Of a stretch of 64,000 bases of DNA, positions 45,665-53,081 are shown piece after piece. A program made the position numbers and the translations under genes. The notes beneath the pieces were generated by a model. It ran no database searches and was not told the DNA's origin. It saw nothing but the letters and a program-made list of their open reading frames with translations. The DNA comes from Maribacter cobaltidurans (GTDB taxonomy: Bacteria; Bacteroidota; Bacteroidia; Flavobacteriales; Flavobacteriaceae), in NCBI RefSeq assembly GCF_002269385.1, contig NZ_CP022957.1:739001-803000 (forward strand), given 5' to 3'. Each line of letters opens with the position of its first letter. Within the stretch, counting starts at the first letter, position 1.

Positions 45665-46144
45665 TTATATTTTTTCGAAGACAAGGCGGTCAACACTTCC
45701 ATCACCACCACTAACATGCTTTAATTCTATTCTTGTACTACTGAAGGAAACAATTTCCCAGTCCTCTGAAATTTCAGCAAATTTGGCCGGTGATGAAAAA
45801 AAGATGTTAAAGTCAACATCGTCATCTGAACTGCTGTCATCATCGCCACTGTTAGATTCTGAGGTTATGGACCATGCACCGGAAACGGAAGTTTCACCAT
45901 CCTCCGCATTTAATTCACCGGATGCGACAAAAACAAAACTGAATCCGGAAAAGTCAGAGGTTTTATCAATTCCATCCTCTTCAAAAAGTGCCACTAACCA
46001 AGTACCCGTTGATACCGTAGATTTTACTTCTTCCACATTTTCCACACTACCCATGTTATCCGAATCATCGGACGTTTCGCAAGAAATAAACAAGAAGCTT
46101 GCCATAGCGACAAACGCAAAACCGAATAATTTTAATCCCCTCAT
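45665..46144 (-). CDS. Acidic lipocalin-like lipoprotein, 159 aa
   Basis: Lipoprotein signal peptide (AFVAMASFLFISC, Cys22), an acidic linker (CETSDDSDNMGSVENVEEV), then one domain of about 115 residues. The domain begins STGTWLVALFEEDGIDKT, contains FSFVFVASGELNAEDGETSVSGAW, an Asp/Ser-rich insertion (SGDDDSSSDDDVD), and ends ISEDWEIVSFSSTRIELKHVS..VLVFEK-like. This matches the last repeat of the neighbouring 585-aa lipoprotein (TEDWDYVSIVEGRLELKDVS), so the two are paralogues. The family resembles lipocalin-like domains of Bacteroidota. It follows a strong terminator, so its expression level may be set by read-through. Confidence 0.75.
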   Translation of the reverse strand: MRGLKLFGFAFVAMASFLFISCETSDDSDNMGSVENVEEVKSTVSTGTWLVALFEEDGIDKTSDFSGFSFVFVASGELNAEDGETSVSGAWSITSESNSGDDDSSSDDDVDFNIFFSSPAKFAEISEDWEIVSFSSTRIELKHVSGGDGSVDRLVFEKI

Positions 46145-46174
46145 CTTTTTAATTTTTAAGTGTTATAAAAAAAA

Positions 46175-46203
46175 GAGTCTATCGGGGGCTTCCCGATAGA
46201 CTC
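46175..46203 (-). terminator. Strong hairpin terminator between the two acidic lipoprotein genes
   Basis: GAGTCTATCGGG (46175-46186) and CCCGATAGACTC (46192-46203) form a perfect 12-bp stem with a 5-nt loop. On the minus strand it is followed directly by eight T residues. It begins 10 bp after the stop of the 585-aa gene and ends 31 bp before the next start. Confidence 0.85.
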
Positions 46204-46212
46204 GCAAACTTT

Positions 46213-47970
46213 TTATTTTTCAAGAACCAAAACGCTCACGGTACCATCACCGCTAACATCCTTTAGCTCCAATCTTCCTTCAACTATGGATACATAATCC
46301 CAATCCTCAGTAAGTTCCAGAAATGGTGCATTGTCACCGAAATTAAGGTACACCTTAAGTTGACCGTCTTTATTCCTTAAAACTCTCCAAAGTCCATTGG
46401 CATAAGTAGTTCCTCCTTCTTTAAGTTCTATTTGATTTTCGACCATGAATGCTGTACTATACCCCATAAAACTTTCGGTCTTATCCATATCTCCTTCTAC
46501 ATAGGAGGCTACAACCCAATCACCGCCCATCATATAGTTCCTGATTTCCAATACATCTGCATCACCGGCATTGTCCTCACAAACACGTTGTAAAACAAGT
46601 TCATAGTCAATTTCATCAACCTCAAACTTTAATCGGCTTTCTGTAAGTTCACGAACGGGCCATTCAAAACTTACTCCTGGCTCATCACCCATAGTGATGG
46701 ACATTGCAAGTTGCTGTTGCATGTTCAAGCCAATTTCCCAAGTACCTTCTGAAGTATTGACCCCGTTACTCAAGGTAATTACACCTTCGGGCATAAATTT
46801 GAACTCATAGCCCAATAGACGGTCTATTTCCTCGCCTTGGTTTTTTACCTTTTTAATGACCCAAGCACATTCCTTTAAGATATTACGTAAATTATCAGCG
46901 GTATATCCAGCCCCATCCTCTTCACAATATCTTCTCATCCTAATACGGTTTCTTTCTCCATTATAGAATTTAATGATGCCTTCTTCCGTTTTGTAAATGG
47001 TCCATTCCATACTGAAGTCGGTCAATGCTTCCAAATTCATAGTAATCATCGCTCCATTATCGCCCATAGAGGAAGTCCATGTTCCATTGGCCTCAAAACC
47101 CGTTCTATTAGTAACTACCACGGAACCATCTTCCTTAAAGTTGATGAAGTAATCCAGATACTGTGGGCTTTGGTCGACATCATCCCTTATCACTTCCAAA
47201 ACGTGCCATGGACATGAAACCAAATAACCATCCAATTCTTCTTCGGTGAAATCATCATCATTATAATCATTATCATCATCTTCGTCACAGGCATCCTTAG
47301 CATTTCGAATATTCATTGCCAATTCCTCATTGCTGTTCACCTCAATTTTAGAACCATCGTACAATTCCAACATAATGGGAAAATCAAAGCTTACAAGCTC
47401 ATTGTCTTCCAGGCCTTTAAAGAACAATCTAAGCTCCATATCACTTTTAACCATTACTTCTCCTGTTTGCTCTAGATTGATGTCAAATGTGTACAAGGTC
47501 ATGGGATATACAAAATCTATACATTCAATATCATCATCCTCACCGCCTTCTTTACACTGTTCCCTTAAAGCTTTAAGGTCTTCAAATCCATTAATAGTAA
47601 TTTCAGTAAAGTCTCCGGAAGTTATAGTGATAGGAAATAGAATTTCCAGGAAATCCTCATCATCATCAACCTCGTCAAAAATCTCCTCAATCAATTTTAA
47701 ATCCTCCCTGGAATTGATGGTCAATTCCAATCCATTTACCTCAACGGTATAAGGGAATTTAACATCGTAGCAACTAGTGCCATCTACAATATTATCAAAA
47801 GAACCATCCCTAGCCGTGGTATTCTGTATTAAAATACCTGTAGAGGAACTGGCAGTAATAGCAGTCTGGTCCTCGCCAGTACTTATCTCTTCAAACTCAT
47901 CTTGACATGAGGTAAAGCTCAATGCCATCACAAATATGCCTAGGTAAGCAAAATTTAAAATCTTTTTCAT
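46213..47970 (-). CDS. Repeat-containing acidic lipoprotein, 585 aa
   Basis: Very acidic exported lipoprotein (signal FVMALSFTSC, Cys22). Two sorts of repeat are visible. Residues about 70-225 carry four units that each begin with an aromatic-Pro-hydrophobic strand (KFPYTVEVNG, LFPITITSGDF, VYPMTLYTFD, DFPIMLELYDG) and continue to a Glu/Asp-Leu helix (SREDLKLIEE, GFEDLKALRE, SDMELRLFF, SNEELAMNI). An Asp-rich linker (DEDDDNDYNDDDFTEEE) leads into three lipocalin-like domains of about 105 residues, starting SCPWHVLEVIRDD, ECAWVIKKVKNQ and GGDWVVASYVEGD. The third matches the 159-aa neighbour. It is divergent from the ECF sigma gene and shares a promoter-like box with fecR. Function unknown; surface ligand binding is inference. 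Confidence 0.75.
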   Translation of the reverse strand: MKKILNFAYLGIFVMALSFTSCQDEFEEISTGEDQTAITASSSTGILIQNTTARDGSFDNIVDGTSCYDVKFPYTVEVNGLELTINSREDLKLIEEIFDEVDDDEDFLEILFPITITSGDFTEITINGFEDLKALREQCKEGGEDDDIECIDFVYPMTLYTFDINLEQTGEVMVKSDMELRLFFKGLEDNELVSFDFPIMLELYDGSKIEVNSNEELAMNIRNAKDACDEDDDNDYNDDDFTEEELDGYLVSCPWHVLEVIRDDVDQSPQYLDYFINFKEDGSVVVTNRTGFEANGTWTSSMGDNGAMITMNLEALTDFSMEWTIYKTEEGIIKFYNGERNRIRMRRYCEEDGAGYTADNLRNILKECAWVIKKVKNQGEEIDRLLGYEFKFMPEGVITLSNGVNTSEGTWEIGLNMQQQLAMSITMGDEPGVSFEWPVRELTESRLKFEVDEIDYELVLQRVCEDNAGDADVLEIRNYMMGGDWVVASYVEGDMDKTESFMGYSTAFMVENQIELKEGGTTYANGLWRVLRNKDGQLKVYLNFGDNAPFLELTEDWDYVSIVEGRLELKDVSGDGTVSVLVLEK

Positions 47971-47996
47971 AACGATTTGGTATTATTTGTTTATTC

Positions 47997-48030
47997 GGTC
48001 TTAAAACAATTCACATTTAAAAAACCCTAC
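47997..48030 (-). promoter_or_regulatory. Putative ECF sigma promoter of the acidic lipoprotein operon
   Basis: On the minus strand GTAGGGTTTTTT begins at 48030 and ATTGTTTTAAGA begins 20 nt later at 48010; the ATG follows at 47970. The same two boxes with the same 20-nt offset occur upstream of fecR (48794 and 48814). This suggests recognition by one sigma factor, most simply the adjacent ECF sigma. Confidence 0.45.
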
Positions 48031-48053
48031 CTACATTTTTATTTTTTTTAAAA

Positions 48054-48061
48054 TATCTTTG
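48054..48061 (+). promoter_or_regulatory. Candidate -7 element for the ECF sigma gene
   Basis: TATCTTTG matches the housekeeping TAnnTTTG element and lies 15 bp before the TTG start at 48076, which would leave a leader of about 10 nt. The GTAGGG box found upstream of fecR is absent on this strand, so the sigma gene itself may be constitutive. Confidence 0.35.
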
Positions 48062-48075
48062 AAAAAAACAGGACA

Positions 48076-48588
48076 TTGAAAGCAAACGACCATCAAGATG
48101 TATGCAAGGAAAGTACGTACAGTGCTTTGTTCAATGCCAATTCAAAAACGGTTTTCAACTATATATATTACAAGTTTGGCAATGAAGAGAAGGCCCATGA
48201 CGCCGTACAGGAAGCTTTTGTAAAACTTTGGGAGAACTGCGCCAAAGTTACTCCTGAAAAAGCCAAGTCCTATTTATATACCGTAGCCAATAATTTGTAT
48301 TTAAATGTAATAAAGGCCGAAAAGGTGCGTCTTAAATATGCCGATAAATTGCTCAAGACCACTAACGAGTCTCCTGAATTCCTTATGGAAGAAAATGAGT
48401 TTAAGGCGAAATTGGATAACGCTTTGAATAACTTACCGGACAATCAACGATCAACCTTTCTATTGAATAGGATCGATGGTAAAAAATATGCTGAAATTGC
48501 TGAAATGGAGGGGGTAAGTGTAAAGGCCATTGAGAAAAGGATGCATTTGGCCTTAAAATCCCTAAGAGAAAAAATTGATGGAATTTAG
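48076..48588 (+). CDS. ECF RNA polymerase sigma factor (Bacteroidota FecI-like)
   Basis: Extracytoplasmic-function sigma factor of 170 aa. Region 2 is FNANSKTVFNYIYYKFGNEEKAHDAVQEAFVKLWENC and region 4 is LDNALNNLPDNQRSTFLLNRIDGKKYAEIAEMEGVSVKAIEKRM. The start is TTG at 48076 (KANDHQDVCKE), matching the usual beginning of this sigma family; there is no ATG in the first 60 codons that would leave region 2 whole. It is followed by fecR and a FecA-like receptor, the standard cell-surface signalling order, and should be held inactive by the FecR protein until the receptor is loaded. Confidence 0.92.
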   Translation: MKANDHQDVCKESTYSALFNANSKTVFNYIYYKFGNEEKAHDAVQEAFVKLWENCAKVTPEKAKSYLYTVANNLYLNVIKAEKVRLKYADKLLKTTNESPEFLMEENEFKAKLDNALNNLPDNQRSTFLLNRIDGKKYAEIAEMEGVSVKAIEKRMHLALKSLREKIDGI

Positions 48589-48592
48589 ATTT

Positions 48593-48661
48593 GGTTGATG
48601 GTTGATGGTTGATGGTTAATGGTTAATGGTTAATGGTTAATGGTTAATGGTTAATGGTTAA
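48593..48661 (+). repeat. Heptamer tandem array, (GGTTGAT)3(GGTTAAT)6 plus a partial unit
   Basis: Nine complete 7-bp units run without interruption from 5 bp after the sigma stop codon: three GGTTGAT then six GGTTAAT, then GGTTAA. The unit length is not tied to a coding frame because the region is intergenic. Copy-number change would alter the spacing between the sigma and fecR genes. Confidence 0.9.
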
Positions 48662-48759
48662 AGAAATTAAAATAACCATTTCAACATGCATAAGACAAAA
48701 AGTAATAGTTTCTGTTAAAAGGCTAATAAAACAATTGTGGTATTGGAAGAGCAATTACT

Positions 48760-48787
48760 AAAAACTAACAACTTATAACTATCAACT
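48760..48787 (-). repeat. Degenerate inverted heptamer array facing the GGTTRAT array
   Basis: Four successive 7-bp units, AAAAACT, AACAACT, TATAACT, ATCAACT, read on the minus strand as AGTTGAT, AGTTATA, AGTTGTT, AGTTTTT. They keep the 7-bp period of the array at 48593-48661 but in inverted orientation, so the two could form a large imperfect hairpin just before the fecR promoter box. Confidence 0.5.
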
Positions 48788-48793
48788 AAAAAA

Positions 48794-48826
48794 GTAGGGT
48801 TTTTTTCTAGATAGTTGTTAAAGAGG
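48794..48826 (+). promoter_or_regulatory. Putative ECF sigma promoter of fecR-TonB receptor
   Basis: GTAGGGTTTTTTT starts at 48794 and GTTGTTAAAGAGG at 48814, 24 bp before the fecR ATG region. Box sequence and 20-nt offset are matched on the minus strand upstream of the divergent acidic lipoprotein gene (48030, 48010). Confidence 0.45.
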
Positions 48827-48842
48827 TATAAAGCTAAAAGAC

Positions 48843-49754
48843 ATGCAAGAAAATTACTTGGCAAAATGGCTTAACAACGAGCTCACGGAAGATGAGCTTA
48901 CTGAGTTTAAAAAGTCCGAAGAGTATGCTACCTATCAAAAGATAGTAGATGTTACGTCAGGGTCAGAGGCCCCAGAATTTGATATGACCAAAGCTTGGGA
49001 TAACTTACAGTCTAGAAGAGCCAAAGAAACCCCTAAAGTTATCACACTCTCCCCTTTCAAAGCCTTTCTAAGGGTGGCGGCAGTCATCGCCGTATTGCTT
49101 ACTGGTGCTTATTTTTATCTGAATACACAGGACGAAACCATAAGGACACAGTTGGCGGAGAATAGGGAAATTACATTGCCGGACAATTCCGAAATAGTAC
49201 TTAACGCAGAATCTAAATTGTCCTTTAACGAAAAGAACTGGGATTCCAAAAGAGCTATCAATTTAGAAGGAGAGGCTTACTTTAAAGTAGCAAAGGGCAA
49301 GAAATTTACGGTTACAACCACACTGGGAACAGTTACGGTCCTAGGAACCCAATTCAACGTGGAGAACAGGAATGGCTTTTTTGAAGTTACCTGTTATGAA
49401 GGCTTGGTAAGTGTTGCCTATAATGGTGAAGAATTTAAACTTCCGGCAGGAAATTCGGCGGTCGCTATTAATGGAAGCCTAAGCAAATCCAAAGTGGAAA
49501 TAAACGGACAACCTTCTTGGATAAACAAAGAAAGTTCCTTTAAGAGCATCCCCTTAAAATATGTTTTGGCAGAATTGCAACGTCAATATAATTTGGAAGT
49601 AACCCTAGAGGGTATTGATGAAAATCAACTATTTACCGGCACCTTTAGCAATACCAATTTGGATTTGGCGCTAAAAAGTATAAGCACACCTCTTCAAATT
49701 AATTATAAATTTGAGGGCAATAAAGTGCTGTTCTATGAGGAAAGCGCACCTTAA
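48843..49754 (+). CDS. FecR-type anti-sigma factor
   Basis: Inner membrane signal transducer of 303 aa. The N-terminal cytoplasmic 65 residues bind the sigma factor; one membrane helix follows (AFLRVAAVIAVLLTGAYFYL, residues about 68-88). The periplasmic FecR domain has REITLPDNSEIVLNAESKLSF and INLEGEAYFKVAKGKKFTVTT, GTQFNV, and the C-terminal DUF4974 domain contains PLKYVLAELQRQYNLEVTLEG and NTNLDLALKSISTPLQINY. It overlaps the receptor start by 20 bp. Its upstream region carries the GTAGGG box and two arrays of heptamer repeats. Confidence 0.93.
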   Translation: MQENYLAKWLNNELTEDELTEFKKSEEYATYQKIVDVTSGSEAPEFDMTKAWDNLQSRRAKETPKVITLSPFKAFLRVAAVIAVLLTGAYFYLNTQDETIRTQLAENREITLPDNSEIVLNAESKLSFNEKNWDSKRAINLEGEAYFKVAKGKKFTVTTTLGTVTVLGTQFNVENRNGFFEVTCYEGLVSVAYNGEEFKLPAGNSAVAINGSLSKSKVEINGQPSWINKESSFKSIPLKYVLAELQRQYNLEVTLEGIDENQLFTGTFSNTNLDLALKSISTPLQINYKFEGNKVLFYEESAP

Positions 49755-52263
49755 ATCGCTTACATTCCAACTTGTAATACTTTTTCTATTTTTCCCCGGA
49801 AATAATGGATTTGGCCAAGATACATCCCAAACAAAAATTCCAGTTATCGATTTACTTCAGGAACTGGAAGATAAATTCGAGGTTAAGTTCTCTTTTGTCG
49901 ATGCTGATTTAGAAGGTTTACAAATATCCAAGCCAACGGTTGATGGTTTACAAGCTTCCATTGACCATATAATTGGGAAAACACCATTGCAAATTGAAAG
50001 ACTCAATGACCGATACTATTCGGTAGTGTTAAGAAATACCATTTCTATTTGCGGTACCGTATTGGACAACTTTGAAAATAACTCAATACCTGGGGCTACC
50101 GTACGAATCCTAGATTCTGATAAGGCCGCGGTTACCAATATAGACGGTCAATTTAGTTTTGAAGAGGTACCTAGAACCGCTGTTGTCCAAATTAGCCATT
50201 TAGGTTTTAAAACCTATTTTATTTCTGCCGAAGAATTATCTATAAGTGCTCCTTGCTTCGAGATAGCCTTGGCCCTCAGCTACCAGGAACTTGAAGAGGT
50301 AGTGGTCTATAAATTTCTAACGGATGGTCTGGCAAAATTTTCCGATGGTAGCATTCAAATGAATACTGCGGAATTCGGAATTCTGCCTGGCCTCATAGAA
50401 CCTGACATTCTGCAATCTGCGCAATCCTTGCCCGGAATCAAGAGTGTGGACGAAACCGTCTCCGACATAAATATCCGTGGAGGCACCAACGACCAAAATT
50501 TAATTTTATGGGATGGCATTAAAATGTATCAGTCCGGACACTTTTTTGGACTTATTTCAGCCTTCAACCCGTATCTAACCGACAAAATTACCATCATAAA
50601 GAATGGAACCAGTTCGGTCTACGGGGACGGTGTTAGTGGCGTCATGGACATGCGCACAAAAAATGACATCCAAAACTCTACCTTCGGCGGGGCGGGGTTC
50701 AACCTAATCAGTGGGGATATGTACGGACAAATTCCATTGTCCGAAAATTTGGCCTTACAGTTCTCTGGAAGAAGATCCCTAACGGATTTTCTACAAACGC
50801 CAACCTATACCACTTTTTCAGAAAAGGCCTTTCAGGATAGTGAAGTAAGGACCGACAACGATTTCTATTTTTACGACTTTACTGGAAAGTTGTTGTACGA
50901 TTTAAACCCATATCATAAAGTTAGGTTGAGCCTTATCCATATCAACAACGACCTTGACAATATAACAACTAGTAACGATGGTGATGAGGTCACCGAAAGT
51001 TCCTTGGACCAAATCAACATTTCTTTCGGTGGAAGCCTTGAAAGTGAATGGACAGATAACTTTTATACCCAGGCAAACGTCTATTATACCCAATACCGGC
51101 TCACGGCCTTTAGTATTACCGAAAGTGCTTCACGGCAATTGTATCAAAACAATCTGGTAAAGGAATCCAGTGCAAAACTCAATACTATTTACAAAGTAAT
51201 ACCCACCTTGCAATGGACGAACGGCTACCAATTCACAGAAACAGGCATCGAAAATATTACAAGACTGAACCAGCCCTTTTTTGAAAGCAATATAAAAGGG
51301 GTTATTAGGTCACATAGCCTTTATTCGGAAATACAGTATGAGACAGAAGACAAAAATCTTTTTGCCCAATTTGGGGGAAGACTAAATTATATTTCCAACA
51401 TCAATACTTTTGACCAGGTACTGGTCGAACCCAGATTAAGTATCTCCTATGAGTTTGCCACCAATTTTAAATTGGAGGTCTTGGGCGAATTCAAGAGCCA
51501 ATACACCAATCAAATTATTGATCTGGAACAAAACTTTTTAGGCCTGGAAAAAAGAAGGTGGACCTTGGCAGATGAAAACAATTTACCTGTAGTTAAAAGT
51601 AAACAGGGGTCATTGGGCCTCAATTATGATGAAAACAGATTGTATGTTGGGGTTGAGGCATTTTATAAAAATGTAACAGGCATCAATGTGAATACCCAGG
51701 GGTTTCAGAATCAAAACCAATTTAATGGGGAAATCGGCGAATATTTGGTAAAGGGTGTGGAGTTCCTGATCAACAAAAAAACAAATGATTATAGTGCTTG
51801 GTTCAGTTATGCCTATAATGATAACAACTATACCTTTAACACCATATCACCCCCCAACTTTCCCAACAACCTGGAACTGGAACACTCCTTCACCTTGGCC
51901 GGGAATTACAATTACAATAATTTCAAGGTTGGTATAGGACTCAATTACAGGTCGGGTAAACCATATACGAAACCCGATTCCAATACTCCTTTAGATACTT
52001 CTGTTTTTCCCATTGAAATAAACTATGAGTCACCCAATAGCAGTAGCTTACCCGAATATTTTAGAGCCGATGCTTCCGCGACCTATGATTTTAATTTAAA
52101 CAAGAAGGTAAAAGCTTCAGTAGGTGCTTCGGTCCTAAACTTTACTGACAGGAAAAATGTACTCAACACCTATTACAGGCTCAATGATGACAATAAGGTT
52201 GAAACTGTTCAGCGCATATCACTAGGCGTAACACCCAATGCAAGTTTCCGCATTAGTTTTTGA
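49735..52263 (+). CDS. FecA-like TonB-dependent receptor with STN signalling domain
   Basis: Outer membrane receptor of 842 aa from ATG 49735 (MRKAHLKSLTF), chosen because it places a signal peptide (FQLVILFLFFPGNNGFGQ) at the N-terminus; an ATG 8 codons upstream is also in frame. Residues about 30-95 are the STN domain that talks to FecR (LLQELEDKFEVKFSFVDADL), then a carboxypeptidase-like domain (GTVLDNFENNSIPGATVRI), the plug (INIRGGTNDQNLILWDGIKMY) and a 22-stranded barrel ending in FRISF. The ligand is unknown. The acidic lipoproteins divergent from the sigma gene may belong to the same system. The 3' end overlaps the convergent mtfA-like gene by 11 bp. Confidence 0.92.
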   Translation: MRKAHLKSLTFQLVILFLFFPGNNGFGQDTSQTKIPVIDLLQELEDKFEVKFSFVDADLEGLQISKPTVDGLQASIDHIIGKTPLQIERLNDRYYSVVLRNTISICGTVLDNFENNSIPGATVRILDSDKAAVTNIDGQFSFEEVPRTAVVQISHLGFKTYFISAEELSISAPCFEIALALSYQELEEVVVYKFLTDGLAKFSDGSIQMNTAEFGILPGLIEPDILQSAQSLPGIKSVDETVSDINIRGGTNDQNLILWDGIKMYQSGHFFGLISAFNPYLTDKITIIKNGTSSVYGDGVSGVMDMRTKNDIQNSTFGGAGFNLISGDMYGQIPLSENLALQFSGRRSLTDFLQTPTYTTFSEKAFQDSEVRTDNDFYFYDFTGKLLYDLNPYHKVRLSLIHINNDLDNITTSNDGDEVTESSLDQINISFGGSLESEWTDNFYTQANVYYTQYRLTAFSITESASRQLYQNNLVKESSAKLNTIYKVIPTLQWTNGYQFTETGIENITRLNQPFFESNIKGVIRSHSLYSEIQYETEDKNLFAQFGGRLNYISNINTFDQVLVEPRLSISYEFATNFKLEVLGEFKSQYTNQIIDLEQNFLGLEKRRWTLADENNLPVVKSKQGSLGLNYDENRLYVGVEAFYKNVTGINVNTQGFQNQNQFNGEIGEYLVKGVEFLINKKTNDYSAWFSYAYNDNNYTFNTISPPNFPNNLELEHSFTLAGNYNYNNFKVGIGLNYRSGKPYTKPDSNTPLDTSVFPIEINYESPNSSSLPEYFRADASATYDFNLNKKVKASVGASVLNFTDRKNVLNTYYRLNDDNKVETVQRISLGVTPNASFRISF

Positions 52264-53064
52264 TACCATCCGGTAATTTATAAAAGCCCATATTTAGCAT
52301 AAATTGAAGGGTTTTATATAGTTCGGGAAAGTGGTGTTTGAAATCAGTGGGTGTTTCCACAAAACTTTCCACGGCTACCGCAAAAAATTCATGGGAATTG
52401 GCTCTTCCATACTCCCTAAAATATTTGTTATCTGCCCATTGGGCAATAAATTTCGGATTCTTAAGAAGTCTCTTCATACGCGCCATTCCAATCATAAACA
52501 GGAAAGACCGCGTATTCAATTTGTTGACCACGTTAAAACTCAATGCATGTGCAAACTCGTGCACGGCCAAGTTTAAACTGTCGTTCGGAATTCTAAATCC
52601 CTCCCGCAAATGTTCCGCGGAGAGAACCAAGGTCTTAAATGATGGATTATATTCCCCATAATGGTGCTGTTTCGAAATACGGGAATAGTACGCTGTTGGA
52701 TAAATAAGAATTCTTTTTATGGACAGTATCAAAAAATCGGCCATACCCAAGGTAAGCATGGCAGCAGTGGCGGAAAGCAAAAGTTTTATTTCCTCTTGGT
52801 CTTTTACCTCATTATGAAATATGATTTTCTTTCTTTGCCTAAAGCGCGTCACCTTTTTTCGAACCTTTTCTTTAAACGCGTGTTCAAAGTAAGGTAAAAA
52901 GGTAGGTTCAGTGCAATGAGTCTTTTTTCACTATCTGAAAGTGTTGGGATTCTTTCAAACGGATTTAAAAAGAAAAGGTCTAGGGTATAATAGATGACAT
53001 ATAGTAGATATACGAAAAAGGAAATCAACAAAAAAAAGGTCGCAATCTTAATCAGGATTTCCAT
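52253..53064 (-). pseudogene. MtfA-like zinc peptidase, interrupted by a -1 frameshift
   Basis: M90/MtfA-type metallopeptidase split into two frames. The upstream part (52849-53064, 71 aa) is an N-terminal membrane helix and cytoplasmic start ending in LKKRFEKR then TGA. The downstream part (52253-52852, from GTG) continues FRQRKKIIFHNEV, then LLLSATAAMLTLGM, the zinc motif HEFAHALSF and the late Glu in SHEFFAVAVESFVE. Together they have the family's normal length of about 270 residues. One more A in the run of six T (plus strand, 52854-52859) would join them. The active site is complete, so the lesion is recent, an error, or bypassed by frameshifting. Confidence 0.75.
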
Positions 53065-53081
53065 CTTAGTATTTCAAAATC

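Noticed and set aside
48593..48661. Possible CRISPR-like repeat array
   Set aside because: The units are 7 bp without spacers, so it is a simple tandem repeat, not a CRISPR array.
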